This document shows positions 24,024 to 35,985 of a stretch of 64,000 nucleotides of DNA, in pieces; within the stretch, counting starts at the first letter, position 1; the number at the start of each line of letters is the position of its first letter. The position numbers and the translations under genes are program-made. The notes beneath the pieces were generated by a model, which worked only from the letters and a program-made list of their open reading frames with translations, ran no database searches and was not told where the DNA came from. Source of the stretch: Ottelia alismoides (Eukaryota; Streptophyta; Magnoliopsida; Alismatales; Hydrocharitaceae); the NCBI GenBank assembly GCA_037367405.1, contig JAZKJV010000682.1:1348501-1412500 (forward strand), in the 5' to 3' direction.

Positions 24024-24153
24024 TGCGGCTCTTGGCTTCTCCTACAGCTTGGTATGATCCACCCAACCTCAGATGAGATCCACCACGAGAGATTCACCTC
24101 GAGGTTGGGATCGTTGCAGTTTGAAGGCAAGTCATGTGCTTCTCCTCTATATC

Positions 24154-24240
24154 CGTATATATATCTCAACTACCGAGAGGAGGAGAAGTCGAAAGGTGTG
24201 AGGTGATAATTAATTAATATCTAACTCTCTCTCTCTATGG
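24154..24240 (-). promoter_or_regulatory. Likely promoter of the kinase gene
   Basis: On the minus strand ATATATATAC (24156-24164) lies about 135 bp upstream of the kinase ATG, a plausible TATA box. A GA/CT microsatellite (24226-24237) lies just further upstream. These placements are inferred from spacing only. Confidence 0.4.
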
Positions 24241-24627
24241 GTCTTATGATATGGAGAACGTCTGCCAACGTTGACGAGGTAGGACAGACGGCGGGAGATA
24301 GGCCCCAACGGTCGCCGTTCTTTCTTGTTCTACCGTTGGATCTCGATCGTGCGGTTAAAGGAGGAGGAGAGAGATACGCCGGGTGGTTCTCTGCTGTTGC
24401 GGGTAAGCGTTGGATTCTGATCGTGCCATGGAGAGAATGGGAAGGGAAAGTCGCACGTGGGTTCCAACCGGGAACATATTGCTCATATTTTTTTTATAGT
24501 TTTGAGTATTTTTTTTCGTCTTTTGTGAAATATTGGTTTTACGGTTTGCTGATTTTGTCAAACCGACAATGACATATAAAATAGGAATTTTTCGACTTGC
24601 GCCCATCCGAGTTTCTGCTTGCACTCA

Positions 24628-25002
24628 GGATACGTTTGGTACACGGGTTAAGGCGGGTTAAACTAGTAGAGGATAATCCGTTTTTGAGTTTTGGTGTTTG
24701 GAATCTTGGATAGATGGTTAAATTGGGGGTAGGTTAGAAGTGGGTTTGTTGTGATATGATTGTATTGAAGTTTGAAAAAGTGAGAATTATTGTGATGCGA
24801 TTGTATTGAAGTTTGGAAAAGTGAATAGAAATGGAGTAGTTTATAAATTTTATATGATATGATGATATAATATATTATTTTTTGATAGAATTAATTATGG
24901 AGAATTGATTTATTTAATTTTTTTTAAAAGAAATAAAGTGGGACCCACACATTTGAGAGAGGGAGTGGGTTTGCGGAGTTTACCCCATCAACCGAACGGG
25001 CC
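24628..25002. mobile_element. MITE, 375 bp, PIF/Harbinger-like
   Basis: Imperfect terminal inverted repeats: the left reads GG..CGTTTGGTACACGGGTTAA and the right, reverse-complemented, GG..CGTTCGGTTGATGGGGTAAA. The flanking trinucleotide TCA is duplicated (24625-24627 and 25003-25005). The interior is AT-rich with an internal direct repeat (GATTGTATTGAAGTTTG twice). The ends resemble Tourist-type MITEs, although TCA is not their standard TWA target. Confidence 0.5.
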
Positions 25003-25005
25003 TCA

Positions 25006-26510
25006 GTGTCCTTACCCTTTTGCAATATCACTTATCCTTGTATTCTTACGAATCCACAGTATTATCCTTCTATTAATGTAATATAAAGGATATACGCGTA
25101 ATAACAAAAAGGGACCGTAGAGCTTACACATTTGTGTAGAGAACTTTCTGACACCCCACCCTTTACCCCTCAATTTTTATTTTTTTTTGAAATAGATCCT
25201 AAGAGGATTTACTTATAATAATAAGTGGAATATATGTTTCAAATTCTTTGAAACGGGCACTTCGAATATGTTCATCGGACCTGGTCAATTTCAGCAAATC
25301 TGAGACCATTAAAATTTTACCATCTTGATGGATAAATTAAAAGTCTCAAAATAAGTTGAAATTTGAATGACGCTATGGTGATATATTGTGATCTAAATCC
25401 TTGAAAGATTCAATCAAGAAAATAAAAAAATAAAAGGAAAAATGAGTGGGTGTAGGAAAGTTAACCACACAAGTGTAGGCTCCCTTTTCCCTAACAACTT
25501 TATTTTAAAATTGTGCATTCAGATGAAGTCGTAGTCCCTCACCATATGGGCCAATTAGTGAAGTCAAAATAAGATCTGGTGTAACAAACAAGTATGAACG
25601 ACTAATAGGGGAAAACAAGTCAATATTAACTCTGGTGAACAAATATGAATTGGGTTCTAACAAGTATGGACTTGTTTATGTAGATGAACCCAAGGGGAAT
25701 GAGAATGGGTTATCTCATATTTGATTTAATGATCAATGGTTTAATTTATCTGAAACAATACATAAGACGATCCATAGCCAAACAATATTATTATGCCTCC
25801 AACATTATAGAAATAATAACATAAGGAATATCTGATTATTTCAATTTCAACAACCAATAATAAGCCAGTCCGAGAACAAAACATAATATGACAGTGGTTT
25901 GAACTTTGAACAAATAATAAGCCAGTCCGAGATGCAAACGAACTGAATAAACAAATAAATAAAAGCTACATCGAACATGAAATGGGACCCACTAAGCATG
26001 GAATGGTACACGTACTTTGAAATTAAGAATAATACCAAGATGGACTGATCGATATGATGCCTATTCAAACCTATCGTACGAATATCGATTTAACAATTTC
26101 GGTTCGTCAATAAAGCATGATTACATTTCAGGCGAGCAACATAAAAGGAGTTATGTTAAATCTCCATATCGCCAATTAAAGATGTCATTTTCAATCGCAA
26201 TAAAAGGACGCGAGCTTTTATTGTATAGGAAATCAGAAATTTAGGAAATTAAGGTAGAGAATCGAAAAGTCATAGCCAGTTGAACAAAATGGCAAATCTC
26301 AAATCAAAGATGCAATCATTAGGTGTGTCTTTGGCAGGCGGAATAGTAAAATTAAAGAAGGAAGTCGTGCTAATGCTGTGTGTGTGATATCGTGGAAAGG
26401 AACGACAGCGACATCAAGCAAATCTCATTGAAGTATATTCCATCAAGCTGACATCGATCAAGCAACTCATTGTTACCTGAGACGACCCTTTTGTTTCTAG
26501 GTGAATGCAA
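25006..26510. other. AT-rich spacer, no gene seen
   Basis: I find no coding region or transposon ends. A short direct repeat (AATAAGCCAGTCCGAGA) occurs at about 25858 and 25916. Confidence 0.5.
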
Positions 26511-26519
26511 ATAAATTCA

Positions 26520-27482
26520 GGGATTTTTACCGTACAGACTTTGTAAACTTTGTCAATTATCTCACCGAGGAAGATGATGTGGAGTGGGGGGCAGAGGAGG
26601 TGAGCGAATGACCTGGAGGAGGAGGTTAAGTTTGGGGAGGAGGCGAAGGTTGGGGAGATCCAGGAGGTCAGAGAGGGGGTCTAGGTCATGGAGGGGTGGA
26701 GGTTGGGAGGTCGAGGTGGGCAAAGGTCCATGAGGGGTGTAGATCGGGGAGGGACAGAGGTTGGGGAGGTCCAAGATGCTGGGGTGGGTGGAGGTCAGTG
26801 AGATAGTGCAGGTCGAGGAGGGGCAGAGGTTGGGGAGGTCAAGGTGGGTGCAAGCCCAGGAGGGGTGTAAGTCTGGCAGAGGCAGATGTTGGGGAGGTGG
26901 GCGGCGTCCTGGAGGAGGTGGCTGGTCGGTGGCGTGAGGGGACGAGGTCGCCAGCGACACAAGGGAGGGGGTGCAAGTTGGTGGCAACTTGGAGGGGGCC
27001 CAGGTTGGCGGTGCAGGGGGAGGTTGGCGGCGACCTAGAGGGGGTGCATGTCAGCGAGAGTGCAGTGGAGGGTTGGGAGGTCGAGGGCAGCACGGGGGAG
27101 GTCGACAGTGGCACAAGGGAGGGCTGGGTGGTCAAGGGCGACGTGGGAGAGGTCAACAACAGTGCAGGGAGGGGATGGGAGGACGAGGGTGGTGCAGGGG
27201 AGGTCGGGGACGACGCGAGGGAGGTGGATGGGAAGGGAATGTAAGGAGGAGGGTTAGGGAAGAAGAAGGATGTCATCTTTTGTAAATTTTCTCAACAAAG
27301 AGGGTAATATGCACATCTTTTTAACATAATCTAGTTAAATTTAACAGGCAAATGGATGTGGGTAACCACATGGTCTGTGAGGTAATGGTTAGCAAGCTTA
27401 CGAGATCAAGGGGGGAAATACATTGTTTAAAAGTTGGAAGATAATTGACAAAGTTTATAAGATTTGTGGGGGTAAAAATCTC
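26520..27482. mobile_element. Mutator-like non-autonomous element with G-rich filler
   Basis: The ends form an inverted repeat of about 45 bp. The left GGGATTTTTACCGTACAGAC and the reverse complement of the right end, GAGATTTTTACCCCCACAAA, both lead into an AAACTTTGTCAATTATCT block. An almost perfect 9-bp target duplication flanks it: ATAAATTCA (26511-26519) and ATAAATTTA (27483-27491). The 9-bp size points to a MULE. The interior (26580-27250) is very G-rich on the plus strand, built of imperfect repeats of GGTTGGGGAGGTC type. The long Pro-rich or Gly-rich frames on both strands come from this repetition and are unlikely to be genes. No transposase is present. Confidence 0.65.
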
Positions 27483-27491
27483 ATAAATTTA

Positions 27492-28139
27492 TTATCTACA
27501 TCGAAGAGGAATTATAAGTATGCTCGACATTCATTTCTCTTCTTTTTTATAATTATGAATATCAGTAAGATCTTGGTCATGAATTTTACCATCTTAAGAC
27601 TAGATATGTCCTTTCTCTTTCTTGGGTTACTTCACACCAATGTCTTTGAAAGCGAATTGAGACTGAACCAAACATCTTGCTAAAAAGGTTGTGTCAAGTT
27701 AAATCATTGAATCAAACATGTTCAACCAGATGATGACATTATCATTCTTAAAAACCGGTGAAAAATGATTGAAGCGGCTAATTGAATCTGAATGGTTTAA
27801 AATTTGTATAAAATACACATTCAAACATAATTGAAATAGATATAAATTACACAACTAATATATTCTAGTATACGTAAATTACATTTTTAATCTGCAATAT
27901 TAAATGGTATATATAATATTTAAACAATATATTCAATAGAAAACAATAGTTTAGTTATATTCAAATTCCATTTAATATAAGTACTTGTGGTATCATAATC
28001 AGATAGAGGTTTGTTGTGGATTGATAAAGGCCATGACTTCAACGCTCAACAATGTCATATCTTGCCAACTTACATGTAAATAATTAGTGTCCATGTAAGT
28101 CAGCAATGTCATTGATAGGAAACGTAATTAGTGGATTTA
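27492..28139. other. AT-rich spacer, nothing recognised
   Basis: No convincing ORF, RNA gene or transposon terminus was found. Confidence 0.5.
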
Positions 28140-29125
28140 GATCCGCACTCTGTTGTTGAGGCTTCTTCATATGCTTTTGTTGCCTCTAGAGCTCAATCTT
28201 GGGTGCTCCAAGATCATATATTTACAAGACAGTGGGATACATGATATGGATACTGATTTTCTAAAAGTCTTGAAGGGCCTACATATCACACTTCCATCAC
28301 TAGACCTTACTTGTTTTGCTAACAAGTAACCATCCCCCTAAAGTCATAATGCTTTGACGAGTTTCCTTTTTAGCAAAATTGTTAAAGAAATTGAAGTTGA
28401 GTTTTACATGCCTGCTAGATAAAAGGTAATTTTTTGATGTTTGCAATCGGACCATGCTCAAGTTTTCCTTCTACCTATTCCTATTGATGGCCTTGGAATG
28501 CATATGTCATCTATTGAGTATCGTACTATTCTCAGATACTTGCCTTATGATTCCTCTATTCCTAGCTAATGAGGCATGTCCAGTATTCTTGTCTGGACGT
28601 CTTTGGGGAGCATGCAGTTCATTGTCGTAAACTCCCGGATTTTAAATACAGACATGATCTTGTCAGAGATGTCCTTTATGATGTACTCATGCGGGCTGGG
28701 GTTTCTTCAAAGAAAGAAGCACCTGTGAATTTTTTGCCTGATCCACAAGAGAGAAGATCCACACTCATTCCAGCAGATGTTTTAATTTTTGGATGTGCTG
28801 GAGGAGAACATGCATATATTGATTTGACTAGAGTTTCTCCATTGGTTGGTCCGATAAAAGGTGATTTTATTACGGGATGCGCTGCATAGAAAGATGCCTC
28901 AGCTAAAGTTCCCAAACATGAGAAGACTTGTATTGACAATCAACATATTTTCGTCCCTTTCGATTTTTATACTTTGGGTTCTTGGCAACTGAAGTGGTAG
29001 AGCTTCTTAAGAGGGTCTAAAAAAATGTATAGCAATGTTATGGTTCCCAGATTTATGGATGTTATTTTTTGAAGAATTGGATTTGCCATCTAAAAGGGAT
29101 TGACGGTGCAACTTGTTAATTTTCT
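28140..29125 (+). pseudogene. Retroelement-type C-terminal endonuclease-like coding relic
   Basis: The best frame (28569-28889) has FGEHAVHCRKLPDFKYRHDL, VRDVLYDVLMRAGV, KKEAPVNFLPDPQERRSTL, PADVLIFG and YIDLTRVSPL. Upstream pieces in other frames read PIDGLGMHMSSIEYRTILRY, and downstream ones KHEKTCIDNQHIFVPFDF. From memory this series is widespread in plant genomes as the C-terminal part of RT-related ORFs, with a Cys/His block followed by a PAD..D pattern like restriction-type nuclease folds. Stops and frameshifts mark it as dead. The exact family is uncertain. Confidence 0.5.
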
Positions 29126-29149
29126 ATTTGAAAATTCTCTAAAAATCAA

Positions 29150-29640
29150 ATTACTAAAAAAGCTAATTAATCAAGATCCATTTGATTTCCATCCAAGTGT
29201 ATGGTGCCCTTCGCCAACTCTTCTTACCATCCTCCGTATTTAGCCCACGCCACGCACAAGAAACTCCATGAACTTAGTCTCGAGAGTGGAATGGAGCTTA
29301 TCGCGCACCTCTCTTCGTATCAACATCCTCGAAATGATGCTTTAGTGGATGATACACATCAACAAAAGATGATACTTTCTTCTAAGCAACAACTTGATTT
29401 TGTGAAGTAAGGAGATGGATTTATACAATAGAAGAAGCAAACATTGGAGGAAATCCGGCATCAACAACAACTACTTAAGGGTGGTAACTTACAACAATAG
29501 GAGCAAGGAGAGAAGCCATTCAAGCAGATGCAACAGAATTTGGAAAAACAACAAATGTTGGAGGATTAACTGTCAGGCCTCAGTGAGGTGATTGAAGGAC
29601 TGTGCAGATTTGAAGAATTGTGTTATCAACTCTAAGCAAG
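29150..29640 (+). pseudogene. Unrecognised Gln-rich coding relic
   Basis: The frame at 29201-29410 (SYHPPYLAHATHKKLHELSL and so on) and the following Gln-rich sequence (QQLLKGGNLQQ, QMQQNLEKQQMLED) look like former protein with coiled-coil character. The frame is broken by stops. It directly follows the relic at 28.1-29.1 kb and may belong to it. No function is assigned. Confidence 0.3.
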
Positions 29641-30778
29641 GGGCAACTATTACTAATGGGTAAAAAGTCTTCGAAGACTGATGCACACTTAATTGAGAAG
29701 CAACACGATTCTCTTTTGTTACATCACCTGCTGTAACGTAGGGGAACCGTTGGATGGGGTGTGTTACAACATGTGCTATATTAACAACAAATCCGCTCTG
29801 AAGGAAACCACGCACGTGCAACGAAAAGTTCATAGTGATGATGAATGACACTTGGGTATAGATTGGACATCGTCCCATCGGGAAGGGTTGTTCCTTCGCA
29901 TTCCCACCTCCTCTTACTGGACCACTTCCATCACCAAATCTCCACACTAAAAACACACTTGCTAATCGGTTAGGTGAAATGAGGTGGGGAAGGACCGTGC
30001 GACTGCAAGTGTCACTGTGAAGCACATTATAGAAGATTTGAAGATCCTTCTCAATTGAGCATGCTCACAGCCTCTTCTTTGTGATGAAAACTAGCTTCTG
30101 GGAAGCAGACTCTGAATCTGAATTTATTTTTATTTTCCTCCTTGTAACCCCCTCCTTTTTTCGGATTTTTGTAAGGGGGTAACCCTACTGTAATTTACTT
30201 AACGCCATCAATAGAAACTTATTCACCACTAAAAAAAGCACACTTGCAGAAGTTGCCACATTTCCCTCCATGACACTGCAAAAATATTTGAATGCACATA
30301 TTTTCAGCATTTGCTCGCAGACCCAAAAAAGAAAGAAAAAAGGAACGATGACCGTTGGCATTACTGTGGCAAATCATAGAACAATGCGAGAAGAGAAATA
30401 GTATGAAGAAAAGGAGGAGGAGGATGTGTATACCTTGGAAGATGGGCGGTCACATGGAGTTTTGGTATGTAAGAGCACACCGGTCTTAATTCTTAGATGA
30501 TTCCGGTGAACTGAAACCCGTAGACGCTGCTCAAAGCTCTCAGCCTCCGCCATGGCCATGATGAGGTGCGCATCGTCTGCGGTGGAGGTGTCATCAGAGC
30601 GTGTGCCTCCTTCTTCCTCTCTTCCGTCGCAGGCGTGGACCTCGTCCTTTTCGTCAAGGTGCCCGATCGATGCTGATCTGAACAAAGGCGTGATCCTTGA
30701 TCCTGATAAGACTATTCGTCACCGAACACTTCTTAGGGTGTCCACCACCGTCATCTCGTCGTTCTACGTCTCTACATG

Positions 30779-30973
30779 TGGGGATCAAAATATTTCGATT
30801 ATTATTCGTATTCAAGTCGTATTGATTTTTCATTCGTGTTCGTTTTTAAGGATATGATAGCACATTTTTCATATTCGTCAATATTCGTATATGCATTCGT
30901 ATTCGTATTTTAAAATAGATAAGGATACAATATATTTATATTCATATCCGTATCCAACCGTTTTCATCCCTAG
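30779..30973. mobile_element. Possible hAT-type MITE
   Basis: The left TGGGGATCAAAATATTTCG faces the right CCGTTTTCATCCCTA, i.e. imperfect TAGGGATGAAAACGG-type inverted ends seen in many plant hAT MITEs. The interior is made of ATTCGTATTC-like words. A clean 8-bp duplication was not found. Confidence 0.35.
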
Positions 30974-31072
30974 TTGGATGAGTTAATGATAAAGAGTTAA
31001 CTTGACGAGATTGAAATAACTTAAAACATATATCATATATCGTTACAAAACATGTACATGTCCTTTGATCGA

Positions 31073-31088
31073 ATATATATATATATAT
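31073..31088. repeat. AT dinucleotide microsatellite
   Basis: Eight AT units in a row, a simple repeat. Confidence 0.9.
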
Positions 31089-31139
31089 GCGCATTTGTAA
31101 GTATTTACATTTAACATATCATTGGGTTGATGACTTGAT

Positions 31140-31690
31140 CAAGGTCTATATACTGCTGAGCTGCTGTGTATACAAGGAAATACGAGGCATATGATGTTTC
31201 AAAGGAATCATACAAGTTCACTGAACGGGAAGACATGAGCTCACTCCTGAGATATTGAGGTCAACTAATTCCATCAATGGTCATTTTGTTTAGGAAATAG
31301 GGATGAATTTAGAGTATGATATAATCTTTTGGAAATCATATGATCGATACTATTACCCAATGATCGACTGAGAAACTTACTGATAAACCTCGAAAAGAAC
31401 GTGAAATAAATGATTTGAATTTCAAGTTTAATCAAGGTCTTCCAATATGTAAGATATACGAATATTGGGAATACTCGAGGGTGATATGATGGTGAAAGAT
31501 TATATGCCATGACACAATTCCATTCCAAGAGAATGATGAAATCAGACGGATTTTATTGACACCATTAAGAGATCATATGAACTAGAATTGTTCTCGATTC
31601 ATGGAATCTTATCTTAGTCCAAAAGAACTAGATATTGTTCTCAAACGGCTCAGAGTCAATGAGAAATTGGATCCAACATCTGATGATATC
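31140..31690 (+). repeat. Diverged LTR fragment related to the 18.99-21.61 kb solo LTR, inverted
   Basis: The reverse complement of this stretch aligns by eye with about 20.54-21.07 kb. Shared words include ATCAGTAAGTTTCT, CGATCATTGGG, TCAATATCTCA.GAGTGAGCT and TCATGTCTTCC. The order is preserved and the orientation is opposite to the solo LTR. It has drifted strongly and lacks recognisable ends. Confidence 0.7.
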
Positions 31691-31699
31691 AGATGACTC

Positions 31700-34600
31700 G
31701 AAGTGAGTTCATCTTGATATTAGCTGTTATCTTAAATATCAAGTCACTATACATAATTTATATATAAAATAAATCAAAGTTGTTAAATATATACAATGTA
31801 TACTTTGGTCATAAAATACAAGTTCCACATATGAACTGTGATTCCTTTGATGATGGTCTTGTTTTTTAGAGAATTAATATGCATCAATTCAAAGAGCAGT
31901 TTGGTTTCATAAAAAATATATGGAGAAGATATGTGGCATCATGACTTTTTGTCTCGAAACTAGGATTTCAGTTTATTTCACATATATATATGAGTTAATA
32001 TTTTTTTAAAAAATAATCTGTTAAGGTTAATCAATGTATATTGGAGTAATTTCACGTCAATTAAAGTTAATACGAGTTTATTAAAAATGATTGAAGTGTG
32101 AGCTATCTATAAGACACATGTGAAAATATACAAGTTTCAACTCTCTATTTTTATGGATTTTATTTTGAATTAATTCCTGAACTTATTTATAAGATAAATA
32201 TGCATCTTTAATCCACTTCTGCTGCCACTTATATTTTATTAATTTGTTTATTTCAGTTGTGTTTATTGGGTATTTCTTCCGGGATTTAGGCCAAATTCTT
32301 ATAGTAAGTTACTGAACCATAGATTCATTAATCAGTCATTTTCAGGTTGATCAATCGTGTTGATTAAGTTGATCGATCATATAAGGGTCATTGGACTGTT
32401 TAAATTCAAAAAGAGATCGATCATAGAATGCATCTGGTTGATCATATCTCATAGGAACAAAATGATCAATCATGTATTAAAGGGCGACCGATCATATCTG
32501 GAGTTGTGGTCAATGAAGAGTGATTGACCATGTCAGGTAAGTTGGTTGATCATATGAGAATTATGATCTATCTTGACTTGGAAAGTTCAACTACATATCT
32601 TTTTGGTTACATATTGCCAAACAAAAACACAATCGATATACAAGAATTAAAACTTGATTGAACAAGAAATACGTAAACTTTGAGCTTGAGATTTTAGCAA
32701 TTTGTAACACGTAGTACTGAAATGTCATGTAATCCTATAAACGAATAAAAAAGGAATGGTTGCGATATATGTATGTCATCTTTAAAATTAATCAGAGATT
32801 ATAAGAGAGGTTGGCAAAGAACTAACTATAGTGCCATATATCTGATAAAGGACCAGATGTAGCATGAAAGAAAAAAGCACACCGACGTCCGCAACCACTT
32901 CATTAGAGGGGTAGTGATAGATTGCAATGTTTAGATGTAGAAAATTACCACAACATACAACCCAATAGATATAATGACCAAGTACATTCCATTAAACAAC
33001 CTGCGTGAATTTGACGAGTCTTTTTAGAAGTAAGGACTTTGTTTCAAAGCGAGAGTTCTCTTGCTACTTCCATGTGGAGTTCTAGTCACGTAGAGATTTG
33101 TTGAGATATACTTTGAAGACTCAATCCAGTTATGATTTGGATAAACTTCGTAAGGTATGGATTTTTATGATTCGATTAGGATTCGTTTACCGTGTACTCT
33201 ATATATACATATTTTAGGATAAGTGTGGGTAACGAAGAGTTTATTTTCGGGAGAATGCCACCACCTAGGATTTTCTTTATCACATACTTCAATTTTCTAC
33301 ATGGTGAGATCACTTGATGCCCATGATTTTCCCTTGTATAATGGTGGGTTTTTTCATGTAAATCATTGTCTTCGTCGTGCAATTGCTTGTTGCATGCTTG
33401 GATCATTCCTCTACGTCGTAGATGGCCTTCTATAGGGATGTTCAATATTATTAAATAGTTCATACGATTTAATGATCAACCAATGCAAAGATTATTCTTA
33501 AAGGATGTATTACTTACAGTATGCTAACATCAACCATTAAGTATACATTTGTATATGTGATTATATCTTAAACAACCAATATTATAAAGGAAAGAAGTCC
33601 AACAAGCCGAAGAAATGCACTGTTTTCAAGAAGTTGCTTTGGATGGAAGTATTGTAAGGGGCATGTGGTTTTTCCGTCGTTTTTGTTCGATTGATTTTGA
33701 AAGAATAAAGAATTAATAAACACTATACAAAAAATCGTTATAGGCAATTGAATTATATATGACAATTTATCCTATATTTATCTTATATTGTAAGTGCTTT
33801 TTTCTAAATTAATTGGAAACGAGTGCCCCACTATAATTGTAAAATCCATCAATAATCGGTTTTATCAAGAAGAGCCTTCTCTCCTAAGAATCCTAATTAA
33901 ACATTTAATTCAATCATGACAATGTCAGACCCAACACTTTATTAGATAGATGCCTTCAAGGATAATATAAAGCATATATCACAGTCTGAACGAGTGGATG
34001 TCTTCCGTTGGTTCATTTCAATGCAATAAATTAAATCCATGACTACCAATCCAAATATTTCGAGAACGACTCGCGAACATGTATACATTACATATGTATT
34101 TATTATTTTAATTGACGACCAATCCAATGATCTGAACCAGTTCATGAATCACGACTTAGTCGTCGATTCGTGACCCATTCAACTGATAAAAAATTTGAAA
34201 AGTTCTTGTCGAAGAAGATGTCTAATTCCACGCTATCATGTCGGGGTCAATCATAGTTGGATCGGATGTTTGATTTTTTAAATATATTTTTTTAATGGAT
34301 ATTTACAACTTTGAGTAGTTTCGTAATTAGCATAGGAACAATAAAGATATTAAAATAGATTTTTTTACGTAAAAATTAATGATTAGATCATATCTACAAA
34401 ATTTACAAATTTACATTTATAGTAGCACTCATATTTGCAAAATTTACAAATTTAAATTTATAGTATCATGTAATGGCATTTTTTTAAGAATATATAATTT
34501 GTTTATGTTAATATTATCAAATAAGCAATTTTATTTTAAATTTAAAACAATCATTTAGATTAAATAAATAAAAAGATAGACAACATGTTTTGTTCGATCT

Positions 34601-35090
34601 ACTTTGAGAGAAAGTTGTAGCTGGCTCAAAAAAACAAAAAAAAACCTATAATTTAGAAAGTTGGCTTCAATAGTCGCCACACATGATTATAATGAAAGGT
34701 CTAAAAATCGCCTCATCGTTTATGGAATAAAATGACCAATTATATTATATATGGATGATATTATAGTTTACATACTCATTTTAAAAAATACCAGTGAAAT
34801 GATCCTTTAAAACATTCAGCTGTGAACATGACTCTGGGAAAAACCACTTAAGCTACATAACCATCCGTAATATTAAGTGCGACATAGCATAATCAAATAG
34901 GCAGCTCAATTTCCATTATTGAAACCATGCAAATCCAACGGAAATGAAAAGTATAGACGTCTGACGAATTGGTTGTTACTATCTTCTCCAATAATGAATC
35001 ATCGGTTTAACTAAGGATCCCCAAGTACCGCATTAAGAAAAGCATTGACCCGTAGAAATCGGAAGGAATCCAAGTTGTTGCATAAACATA
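31700..35090. other. AT-rich spacer with GATC-rich patch
   Basis: No gene is recognised. The notable part is 32340-32580, where words of TGATCGATCAT type recur about every 30-50 bp. Short open frames (33176-33463 and others) lack any family resemblance. Confidence 0.45.
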
Positions 35091-35247
35091 AGATTAACTA
35101 GTGCACACCCCGTGCAAAAGCACGGGGGAGAAGCCCTTGTGCCCAAAACATCTAAAATATGATACATATTCATGAAGGATAACGTCCGGTAGACTGGAGC
35201 CTCTCAACGTCCAACGACAGTTCCTTTCTTATAGCTGATGTGCGAAA

Positions 35248-35355
35248 TGCAAAGATTCTATGGGGCTACTCCGGAATCACTGTTGTCCTGAGATTTTGTT
35301 CTGCAAAGATTCTATGGGGGTACTCCGGAATCACTGTTGTCCTGAGATTTTGTTC
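35248..35355 (+). repeat. Tandem duplication of a 54-bp unit
   Basis: Two adjacent 54-bp copies starting TGCAAAGATTCTATGG differ at a single base. Both stay in one open frame (LWGYSGITVVLRFCS twice). The following sequence ends in a run of A, suggesting a captured LINE 3' part inside the Helitron. Confidence 0.8.
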
Positions 35356-35985
35356 ACTTAGGATATACCTTTCCCCTCTCATAACATTGTATCTGTTCTT
35401 TTGTAATTTTCCTTTTGTCAGGAACGTTTGGGGCTATTAAAGCTTCTGTATAACTTTTTGATTTTTTGGAATATACTCAATACTTACTTACCAAAAAAAT
35501 ATGATACATATATTTTATTCAAAGCACGGATTTTAGACCTAATAACAAAGAAATTAAAATTGAAATAGAGAATATATTCAAACGTGTCACCAATGACTCC
35601 TTTGATATAATGTAGTTGATGATACATAAATAGAATTATATCTCAAAATTGATGTGTGTATAATCAGTTATGCTTTAAAACACCTTGTTCAATTGCTTGA
35701 ATATTTGTGTATTCCAAAATATACACTTTTTATAAAATACGTACTCTTTTTATAGAAATCTGATTTTTTAGATTAAGTAATAAATACATAGTATATGTAT
35801 ATGCATGGAGTTATCTTTCATTATAATTATTTACGAAAGGCCCCATATTATATGTATGTGTGTCTGTGTTTTGCATGGATACATGAGTAGTGTCATATAT
35901 CCACACTACTAATAGAGCAATAATATAAGTACATTAATCGTGCTTTGACACATGTAACGTTTGCGAGAAGTGCAAAGTTGAAAGG

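Noticed and set aside
24226..24237. CT microsatellite as a transposon target duplication
   Set aside because: It is a simple repeat in the kinase promoter region, with no element ends beside it.
26562..27285. Long Pro-rich (minus) and Gly/Arg-rich (plus) open frames
   Set aside because: Both strands are open because of a G-rich imperfect repeat. No domain was seen, and the frames lie inside a Mutator-like element.
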